Assembly: GCA_900155495.1 (NCBI GenBank) | Contig: FTLJ01000288.1 | Location: forward strand, 1 to 18,472 | Reading direction: 5' to 3' | DNA from: Porogramme epimiltina | Lineage: Eukaryota; Basidiomycota; Agaricomycetes; Polyporales; Polyporaceae | Length of the DNA: 18,472 nucleotides | Shown: in pieces, positions 1 through 7,921 of the stretch | Layout of the letters: every line of letters begins with the position of its first letter | How positions within the stretch are numbered: position 1 is the stretch's first letter | Notes under the pieces: generated by a model | The model's input: the letters and a program-made list of their open reading frames with translations, nothing else | Told to the model about the DNA's origin: nothing | The model's database searches: none | Program-made: the position numbers and the translations under genes

Positions 1-516
1 GATGGGGGACGGAGGGAAGGAGGAGCGGTGGGCGGGGGCGGCGGTGGTGGAGGGCAAAGAGGGGCGTTTTGCCTGGCAGCGACGTCTGGGGGAGTAGCAA
101 CAATAGCCGAACACGCGCATCACGTCTTTCCACATCCGGCAGAAACGCGACTCGCGTCCGTCACGTGAGCGAGTAACCCAAGCGTCAATTCACACGCCCC
201 CTTCTCCGTCCGGCGCCCAGACCCCCCTGCGTGCCTTCGCTCATCACATAAGCTCCATTGCTAGTAGTCTCTACCATACGCCGTACAATGCCCCGTGAGC
301 CATTAAAATTCCACAATGAATCCTCGAGAGCCAGAGGGAGGCCACGGCAAATCGGCCTCATCGTCCGGCACCATCATTGCCCCGGGCGTCACGACGCTGA
401 TGATGTCACCACATATTGGGCAACGGTGTTGCGAGTCCGAGACTGTAATGTACGCCACAAGCCTAGTGCCGTAGACCCTTCCGCCCTCCTAGCTCCTTCG
501 CGGCAGCGCTGAGTAC
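1..516. other. Intergenic left end, no gene seen
   Basis: No convincing coding region was found. The first 60 bases are strongly purine-rich on the plus strand, so they are a C/T-rich tract on the minus strand. Basidiomycete promoters and 5' leaders often carry such a tract just upstream of the start codon, so a minus-strand gene may begin to the left of the window; this is inference. A CACGTG E-box lies at 162-167. The short plus-strand ORF at 258-512 has no recognisable motif and is probably chance. Confidence 0.5.
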
Positions 517-1075
517 TTAGAGGGCAAGCGCAATGTACCTGTGAACCTCAATTAGGACATTGGCTACTGTGTTGAAGTGTTTCGCTCTTACCCCGCAATC
601 ATGACGGATCCTCCCAATGGTGTAATCGGACCCATCCATTTGAACCTAATCGCAGGCTTCCGTTCACTCTTCTGCTCAAAGCACTCAAAGGAAACACGCA
701 CTTGTCGCGGGCCAATATCAACGTCATGATGCTTCCAGAGAACACAACGCTCCCGACTGCGATCGCCGGCCCTGCAAATCTATGCACAGCGAACCGTGGA
801 TGCAAGGAAACGAGCAGGAGGGCAAGCCCGTTGTAGATCTAGCACCAGGGTCAAGTCAGCCAACTGGACACACACCCGCGGGCGCTCGTCCGGGACGGCT
901 CCGCATGCTCGCAAAGTTCCATACACAGCTCATTCGCAGGACTTACCGCGTAGCTCGAGGCCGTCTGCCAAGCGTGCAGCTTCTCCGGCGTAATGCCGTC
1001 CCTCTTCTGGAGCCCGTGGCTCCCAAACGCTCCAGCTACTATACCGGCCGCAGCTGCTCCGGACGAACGTCCCAT
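517..1075 (-). CDS. TMEM256/DUF423 family small membrane protein
   Basis: Predicted 113-aa protein in four exons: 1075-947, 838-702, 645-592 and 538-517. The introns are 108, 56 and 53 nt, all GT-AG, and phases match throughout. The product is a small hydrophobic protein of the DUF423/TMEM256 family (bacterial YgdD relatives), with about four membrane segments; its molecular role is not established. Family hallmarks seen are GAFGSHGLQKR near the N-terminus, HAWQTASSYA followed across the first intron by IYNGLALLLVS, then FSGSIMTLILARDKFKW and the signature MGPITPLGG. The length fits the usual 100-120 aa. The start at 1075 gives an N-terminus slightly shorter than some homologues; an upstream exon is possible because an AG lies just before this ATG. 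The last intron begins GTAA, so unspliced RNA would stop at once. The family call is firm; the exact start is less so. Confidence 0.87.
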
Positions 1076-2009
1076 AACCTGGTCAGCGCCTACTCCATGT
1101 CCCTCGAACAGTTTCTCAGAAGTTACCTAGCAGTGCCCCAGTCCTCCACAGGAGGCTAGGACCCGGGAATAGCCCCGCAGCACGAGGCAGGAGCGGGGTA
1201 GATGAAGAAGGCCTCGACATGGTGGAATGAGGAGAAAAGCAAGTGCTGCGTGTGAGTTTATAGTCGGGGGGAACAGGAATGCGAACAAGCGCTCGCTCGG
1301 CGAGGGGCCGCGCACCGCCTCGGCGCGAACCCTCCCCGCCCGGCTCCTCCGGCCAGGCGTTGAGTGACGGATTTGGAAACCCGTCGCAGACGTTGGAGCA
1401 CACCGTCATCCACCTGGACGCAAGCTACTGGCGTGTATCGTTGTATCTTTTCATCTCCGGTGCGCCGTGTTTATATCTTCATGACGACGATCTTCGAAAA
1501 CGCTGCCATGACACAGTCCACTCTCTCCAACAGTTTTCAGTGTACAGCAGTAGTCTAGAAGATATCGATAGCTTCAGCCAAGCGGACAGAGCACAGTCAA
1601 AGGCTCAGCCTCTGATCCAGTCGTTCCTAGAAGTCTTGATGACATGGTGTCATACATATACGCGTTGTGAGTAAGGCGCTTCGTCACTCCGGATTAGGCC
1701 GAAAGGTTGGCGCGGGTTAACATGAACTCCCTCTTTAACAGATAATCTACCTTGTACTTACATTCGTGAATCAGGGCATCCCGGGTCACTGGAGCTGTCT
1801 CCACGACCCTCGGAAGTTTTCTAATCCCGATGGCCTCTGCGTACTTCCGCAGTTAGTCTACCCCGTCATATCCATGTGGAGTATCCGTGCCCCATAAGCT
1901 GTACTAACCGTCGAGTTCGACAAATTTCCCGTTCTAGCTTATAGTAAATTTTCTATGTGCTGGGTGGAATGTCCCATTTGACGTCTGGACCGTGCTGCGG
2001 CCTTGGGCA

Positions 2010-2180
2010 CACCGGCCCCAGAAATTGCGCAACCCCCTTCTCCACTTCGGACCATCGAAAGGGCTCTCTATGCACTGCCAGTCGGTTGAGCCCCCCATCA
2101 TTGGCTGGGGGGCACTGATCACCACGAGTGCCATCTTTCGGAGTGCGAGAGTGAGCCCGAGGTCAGCGCCCATATTAATG
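2010..2180 (-). pseudogene. Possible relic of a wax-synthase-like (MBOAT-related) protein
   Basis: Within a minus-strand open frame, the translation contains TDWQC, then about 16 residues, then RGLRNFWGR, preceded by a moderately hydrophobic stretch. Fungal wax-synthase-domain membrane acyltransferases commonly carry a motif of the form DWPPLFG, a spacer, then LRxFWGRxWHQ. The spacing and the FWGR core fit, but the proline pair and the WHQ are missing. No flanking exons of the family are visible on either side. It could be a decayed fragment or coincidence. Confidence 0.2.
2090..2113. repeat. 7-bp perfect G/C inverted repeat with 10-nt loop
   Basis: GCCCCCC at 2090-2096 pairs with GGGGGGC at 2107-2113 around the loop ATCATTGGCT. 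The loop contains a reverse CCAAT box. The element sits about 230 bp upstream of the BTB gene start. It could be a structured promoter element or coincidence; no function is shown by the sequence. Confidence 0.5.
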
Positions 2181-2335
2181 GGTGTCCAAGAGCAAATTTC
2201 CCAACGACGCTCCTGGAAACCCTGCTGCCATGCGCCATTCCTGCGCGTGAGGGAGCACACGCGTTCCCCTTCCTCTTCCTCTCTTTTCCTTCCATCCTCT
2301 ATCTCCTCCGACTACCGTCGTTGAAACCTCGTCTG

Positions 2336-3530
2336 ATGGAGTATTTCAACCTTCCTACTCCCTCTCAAGACTCATCAACTAGCTCCGACTCAAACCAGAC
2401 ACCCTGTTCGTCATCTTTCCAAGGGTTCGAGGTACATGGACAAGAACAGGAGGGAGAGGTTACACCAGTATGTTCTTCCCCCACACCTTCGACCCCTTCT
2501 AGCCGTTTGATCTCACTCCCCACGGGGGTGGATCCAGGTGGGCACTCCACTCGATCACCCCGGTGCAATCTCGATCTCGACTGCTTTCCACCCCGCCCTC
2601 ACCATCGGCGGCGCTGCGCCAGACTTTATCCTGGTATCCTCCGATGGCGTTCACTTCTACGTCCACCGACATTGCCTCCTCGCCGTGTCGATGAACCGCA
2701 TGGGTATGCTGCTCCCCGACACCCCCCTCAATATGTCCACGCCCTCCGCCCTGCCCAAGGCTTCCCTCACTCACACCTCGGCCGTTGCCAACATCGTCCT
2801 GCACATCATGTACGGACTCTCCTGCATACAATTCGCCCCAACCCTGGAGATGGTCGAAGCGGCACTCGACGCCCTCTGTTTCCAGTATGGCGTTATCCTG
2901 CAGGCACACGCGACGCCACACCTCCCACTCCACCAGCTCCTACTCTCATGCGCCCCGTACCGCCCGCTCGACGCATACGCAGTCGCCGCCCGGTTCGCGC
3001 TCGAGTCCCTGGCCGTGCCGATCTCGTCCCACCTCCTCGCATACGACCTCTCGCGCCTGCCCGACGCGACCGCGCAGAAGATGGGTCCGATATACCTCAA
3101 GCGGCTCTTCGTTCTCCACCAGGGCCGCCTCACTGCCCTCCGCAACATCCTCTTCCGCCCACCGGTTGAACACGCCCCGACCGTCGGATGTAGCCCGGAA
3201 CAACGACAGCAGCTGACAAGGGCATGGGCGCTTGCCGTGGCTCAACTCGTGTGGGACGTGCTGCCTAGTGAGTATTGTGCTTATTATTTAGCGGAACCTT
3301 CTGGAACGGTGACCGGTTTGTATGTGGTTAGGCGTCTCGACGAGTGCATTGCAGTCATTGTTGGAGCCTATCGGGGCTGCAGTCACTTGTGGCCACTGTG
3401 CCGCAACACTGCAGAGGCGCGTCCAGGAAGTAACGTATGAGTGGTCGTCGGTGAAGGTATGCCGTATTGTGTGTGGTGATTCTGTGGATCCTTACTTATC
3501 CAATTTCGTCTCCTTCAGAGAACTATCTAG
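2336..3530 (+). CDS. BTB/POZ-domain protein of a basidiomycete family
   Basis: Predicted 320-aa protein in four exons: 2336-2431, 2538-3267, 3332-3456 and 3519-3530. The introns are 106, 64 and 62 nt and the coding total is 963 nt. A Ser/Thr-rich N-terminus (residues 1-55) precedes the BTB core, seen as PDFILVSSDGVHFYVH (about 60-75), after which the fold runs to about residue 170. The C-terminal half matches the lineage-expanded mushroom BTB family: MGPIYLKRLF, then AWALAVAQLVWDV, a CGHC pair (C295, C298) and a terminal EWSSVKRTI, whose last four codons sit on a 12-nt exon. BTB domains mediate protein dimerisation; this group is often described as nuclear or adaptor-like, with unknown targets. 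The first intron is the least certain part: the frame must change between about 2430 and 2540, and GAG|GTACAT to GATCCAG| is the phase-consistent solution. The start codon context is weak, so the N-terminus may differ. Confidence 0.85.
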
Positions 3531-4573
3531 ACGTTCAAACTTGGAATACGAGAGGCCCCGGGATATAGCAGTCTGTCGAGATTTCGTCTCTCTGAATATG
3601 TTCTCCATGATTTCGGAACCTATTTACAGTTGTACACTTCGGTATGTGCTGCTGGCAGATAGCGGTGAATGGAATTATGGTATTCCTCCTTCTCGCGTGA
3701 CGCCAACGGACGTCCTTATACGGAAAGCTTTCAAGTTCGAACCACTAGCATTCAACCTTGTTCCTAGAAAAGGGCGATCAGAAGGGCAAGTATGCACAGC
3801 TTCCGGCTCACAGTTGGGCCAGCACGCTTGACTATAAGCAAGTGAGCGACGAGAGGTTACAATAGCTCCACAGCGCGTGTCCCCTGTCACATTCCGTGCG
3901 AAGAAAGCACTACCCCGCTATCTCTTACCCAGAGGCAATCTAAGATCTAGTCCCCTGAAGAGTGATAGACCTGTGGAGACGTTTCCAAGAGCTGGGAACT
4001 CCAGCTCGGATGCACAGATGCATTGAACACTGGTCGAAGTCTCCGGGGAGTCGGGACCTGCGAGAGGAGTAAAAGAGTTATCCTGTATGCATATTTGATA
4101 GGTATTTCTTAAATAATATTCAGATATAGAGAGCCGCAATCCTTTATAGTCAAGGGATTGACACGAAGTAGAATGTGTCGGGAGCTACCAGTGACTGTCC
4201 TAAGAAGATACTACACGGTGCAGAGTCCAGACCGCACCTCGAGTTACGACAGCGTGCGAGCTACCCGTATATTCGGTGTGTATATAGCAGCTAGAGCGGT
4301 ATTAGCTACATATAAAAGGTCTATCGCTCAGGAGATGTGTATATGAACATGACTATGCGGCATTCAACATCAACGTCACCAGAGTTAGCTTCAACAACAG
4401 CATCTTCCGCTACCAAACGTGAAAAATATGTTACCGCCAAAACAGCACTTGTCTCACTGTCTGAGGTCAGACGTCGGCATCTCTCCTCGGAAGGCAGTAG
4501 GCAGTTTTGTATCGAACAGGAGAACGCTCAGTATATGTGGCGTCATTGCCAGCCGCCGGGCGTTGGGTGGCGA
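3531..4573. other. Intergenic region, no gene seen
   Basis: About 1 kb between the BTB stop and the proximal SPB1 promoter. It is more A/T-rich than its neighbours, especially 4080-4330, and contains a TATA-like TATAAAA at 4311-4317 with TATATA nearby at 4280. No open frame in it shows a known motif or a splice-consistent gene model. The long ORFs running from here across the SPB1 start are in a different frame from SPB1 and are shadows. Confidence 0.55.
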
Positions 4574-4713
4574 ATTGGGAAGCTTGTGGCACGTGCTTTT
4601 CGATCAGCGATTTTTGCTAAGCGCCCACATTCTCCGCTCATAGAGTCTGAATCTTCGTATTACTCGTCTACTACCTTGTCTCCCTTCTCACCCTCGGTTC
4701 CGTCTTCACCGCC
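4574..4713 (+). promoter_or_regulatory. Putative SPB1 proximal promoter and leader
   Basis: The 140 bases before the SPB1 ATG hold a reverse CCAAT box (ATTGG, 4574-4578), a CACGTG E-box (4590-4595) and then a C/T-rich tract (about 4660-4710) running to a good start context (ACCGCCATGG). No close TATA box is seen; the nearest TATAAAA lies about 400 bp upstream. The element identities are read directly from sequence; their function is inferred. Confidence 0.4.
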
Positions 4714-7700
4714 ATGGGAAAGGCACAAAAGAAGACCGGAAAGGGTCGCCTCGACAAGTACTACAAGCTTGCCAAGTCCGTCCTCATTCCCTGTCGTGCA
4801 CACCCCCTTGCTGAACGCCCCATTACAGGGAGCAGGGTTACCGCGCGCGTTCTGCGTTCAAGCTCATTCAGCTCAACAAGAAGTACTCGTTCTTAGAGTC
4901 TGCAAGATGTTGCATAGATCTGTGCGCTGCACCTGGTGGTTGGCTCCAGGTAGCGAGCAAGTACATGCCATTGAACAGTGTTATAGTCGGTGCGTATGCT
5001 GTATTCTCGCACTTCCTCCCCCTTCTCAGATTTTTCGGTTACAGGCGTCGATCTCGTTCCCATTAAGCCTATACCCCGCGTAGTCACATTTGCTGCCGAC
5101 ATCACTACCACCAACTGTCGCAACCTCATCCGGGGCGAGCTCAAGGATTGGAAGGCAGATGTAGTTTTGCACGATGGTGCGCCCAACGTCGGTACTGCAT
5201 GGGTGCAAGATGCGTACAGTCAATCCGAGCTCGTGCTCATGTCCCTCAAGCTGGCGGCGGAGTTCCTCATCAAAGGTGGAACGTTTGTCACCAAGGTCTT
5301 CCGTTCCGTCGACTACAACAACCTCATCTGGGTGTTCAACCAACTTTTCGCCCGTGTTGAGGCGACCAAGCCGCCGTCTTCCCGTAATGTCTCTGCGGAG
5401 ATCTTCGTCGTCTGCCGTGATTTCCTCTCTCCCAAGAACATCGACCCCAAGTTCTTCGATCCCCGCCATGTCTTCAAAGAGCTCTCAGCAACTGCGCCGG
5501 CGGAAGAGCGAGAGGCCGCGCTCGCGAAGAACGCTCAGGCGAGCGTTTTCCAGCCTGAGAAGAAGAGGCGGCAGCGCGACGGTTATGCGGATGGGGACTA
5601 CACGCTCTACAAGGAGGCCGGGGCAGCAGACTTTATTCGGTGTCAGGATGCCGTCGCGTTCCTTGGGACATACAACAAGATCACGTTCAAGACCGAGGAG
5701 GAGAAGGACTGGCTGAAGCTTGACATCACTAGTTCTGACGTCCAGGCAAACTGTGAGGATCTGAAGGTACTCGGCAAGGGCGACTTCAAGGCGCTGCTGA
5801 AGTGGAGGACAACGTTGCGTGAAGAGGTATGTAATATTGGATTGCGCCGTACACGTTTCACTTAATGCCGCTTTCCTCCCTCAGCTTGGCCTAGAGGTCA
5901 AGACGAAGCATGCAGAGGAGCTTACAGAGACGGTGGAGATCGTAGAAGAAGTAGACGACGAAGAGCAGATCCAGAACGAGGTACGCCCTCAAACCATCAT
6001 ACCCCTATTTTAACATCTGAAACATACACCAACAGCTGGAACGCCTGAACTCTGAGGCCGCTGCTCGCGCGAAACGCGAACGTAGACGCGCCAACGAGAT
6101 TAAGGCCCGCACCATTCAGCGCATGCAGCTGCGGATGACCGCACCCATGGATATTGGCATGGAACAGTCGGATGCAGCGCTCGGAGGTCAGGATGACATG
6201 TTTGAGCTTGACGATGCTGCCTCCCGTGCGCTCCGCGGCAAGCCTGCCGGCGCAGGCTACGACTCCGACTCCGACTCGGATGCAGCTGACAATGGGGCTG
6301 ACGCCGATGAAGAGGAGGTCCTGGACTCGGAGGAAGAGCGAGAGCGCAAGTTGGCCCACCTCGAGGACGAGCTTGATGGAATGTACGACGCGTATCAGGA
6401 GCACCTGAAGGAACGCGACGCGAAGTACAAGGTGAAGGAGGCGCGCAAAAACAACAAGGCGCGTGAAGAATGGGGCGGCATCGACAAGAGCCGCAGCAGC
6501 GATGAAGACAGTAGTGACGACGAGGGTGGTTGGGACCAGGTTGATAAGGCTAAGGCTCGGATCGGCGAGGACGACTCCAGTGACGACGATTCGAGCGACG
6601 AGGGTTCGTCCGAAATCGCGGATGCGCGACTTGCGGGCAAGAAGCGCAGGCGTCAGGACGAACGGGTCGAAGGTTCTTCGAAGAGCAAAAAGGCACGCAC
6701 AGCCGCGACACTCGAGCCGCCGCAGGTAAGCTCAGGGCCACTGAGCCGGTCGGCGCAGATGTGGTTCGATCAAGACATCTTCGCCGGAGCCGACGATGAG
6801 ATCGAAGAAGATGACGGAGATGAGGAGTTTGAAGATGAGGACGAGGAATCGGGCGAAGGTTCGGAAGAAGACGAGGCGATGGAAGAGTCTGGAGACGAGG
6901 TAAGCACTACCAGTCGACTCCTCCGTTTGGCTCTAATGCTCAGCCAATCTATTGCCAGGCCCCCTCAAGCGAGGACGACTACGACGACTTTGAGGTCGTC
7001 CCGCAAGACCCTGACGACGACGTTGAGATGTGGGATGTTGATGGAGAAAATGAAGACGAGATCAAGCAGGCCAAGATCCAAAGTGAGCCACTTCTCCACA
7101 CCGACCCCGCACCATAATTTGCCGGGGCCGAAGTGTACACTGTTCACCCGCTCACCCCGCCCCTTCCAGAGCATGGGCTGGTCACCGCCGAGGCGGTAAC
7201 GCTCGCGCAGCAACTTGTCAACCGGCAAAAGACTAAGACCGAACTAGTCAACGACGGCTTTAACCGCTACTCCCTCAATGCCAAGGACGGCCTGCCCTCC
7301 TGGTTCCTCGACGACGAGCAGAAGCATTACAAGTCCAACATCCCGATCACCAAGGAGGCCGTCGCCGCCCTCCGTGCCAAGATGCGCGCTCTGGACGCCC
7401 GGCCGATCAAGAAGGTGGCGGAGGCGAAGGCACGCAAGAAATTCAAGGCTGCGCAGCAACTCGAAAAGGCCATGAAGAAAGCGGAGGGTGTCAACGAGAC
7501 GTCCGATATGACGGAGAGGGAGAAAGCTAGGCAGATCGAGAAACTCATGGAGAAGGGAATGAAGGTGAAGAAGCGGAAAGAGGTCAAGGTCGTCGTTGCG
7601 AAGGGTGCACATAGGGGGCTCAAGGGTCGGCCTAAAGGTGTCAAGGGCCGATATGTGATGGTCGATTCGAGGATGAAGAAAGAGGTCAGTTCCCAAATAA

Positions 7701-7793
7701 TTTTGGCAAGCGTCGATACTGATGGTCGACGTTGGATAGGTTCGGGCACAAAAGCGGAAAGAGAAGGCGAACAAGAAGCGCAAACGCAATTAG
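4714..7793 (+). CDS. SPB1: Spb1, AdoMet-dependent 27S pre-rRNA 2'-O-methyltransferase
   Basis: Predicted 885-aa nucleolar protein in eight exons: 4714-4775, 4829-4989, 5045-5826, 5885-5980, 6036-6899, 6959-7082, 7170-7684 and 7740-7793. In yeast, Spb1 (841 aa) methylates the 25S A-loop guanosine during late 60S assembly. The N-terminus [21 protein letters not shown] is diagnostic. The FtsJ domain covers about residues 22-205: AdoMet motif [10 protein letters not shown] (50-59) and the catalytic tetrad K32, D118 (HDGAPN), K158 (FVTKVFRS) and E193 ([11 protein letters not shown]). DUF3381 follows (about 230-345), ending [14 protein letters not shown] long Asp/Glu/Ser-rich segment spans about 440-665, typical of nucleolar proteins and rich in CK2-like sites. 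The Spb1 C-terminal domain (about 690-885) includes [15 protein letters not shown] and ends in a Lys/Arg tail. Intron 1 uses an unusual GTCCGT donor, but the join restores [13 protein letters not shown]. It is convergent with SLS1. Confidence 0.98.
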
Positions 7794-7921
7794 TTCTTCG
7801 TTACGCCTCTTCTGTTTCGTTAGATCTTCATTGCGTTGTCGTTCACACATGTATCCGTGGATCCTATCATGATTATGTTGCAATACTACTATTAGATACT
7901 TGCATATTATATACGCGCAAT
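7794..7921. terminator. Shared 3' region between convergent SPB1 and SLS1
   Basis: Only 128 bp separate the SPB1 stop codon (7791-7793) from the SLS1 stop codon (7922-7924, minus strand). The spacer is A/T-richer than both genes, with ATTATATA-like sequence near 7905-7915 that could serve 3' end formation in either direction. The two transcripts probably overlap at their 3' ends. No hairpin terminator is expected or seen in this eukaryotic context. Confidence 0.5.

Larger units (their letters stand above)
1076..2335. other. Intergenic region between divergent genes
   Basis: This 1.26 kb stretch separates the minus-strand DUF423 gene from the plus-strand BTB gene and should hold both promoters. 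ORFs at 1279-1674 and 1116-1409 lack family motifs and look like chance open frames. The final 70 bases before the BTB start are C/T-rich, typical of a fungal 5' leader. A CCAAT box in reverse (ATTGG) lies at 2100-2104, about 230 bp before the BTB start, in the loop of a G/C hairpin. A possible protein relic on the minus strand around 2010-2180 is listed separately. Confidence 0.55.

Noticed and set aside
1279..1674. 131-aa plus-strand open frame upstream of the DUF423 gene
   Set aside because: No recognisable motif, no good splice partners, and composition changes along its length. Treated as chance.
3725..3760. GTTCGAACC resembling a tRNA T-loop
   Set aside because: No matching acceptor, D-arm or anticodon stems could be found around it.
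4337..5083. 248-aa plus-strand open frame crossing the SPB1 start
   Set aside because: Out of frame with SPB1, it reads through two SPB1 introns and lacks any motif.
5026..5469. 147-aa minus-strand open frame
   Set aside because: It is antisense to the FtsJ domain of SPB1, whose catalytic residues and splice phases clearly define the coding strand.
7244..7789. 181-aa minus-strand open frame
   Set aside because: It lies antisense to SPB1 exons 7-8, where biased codon use of the Lys-rich C-terminus keeps the opposite strand open. It has no motif of its own.
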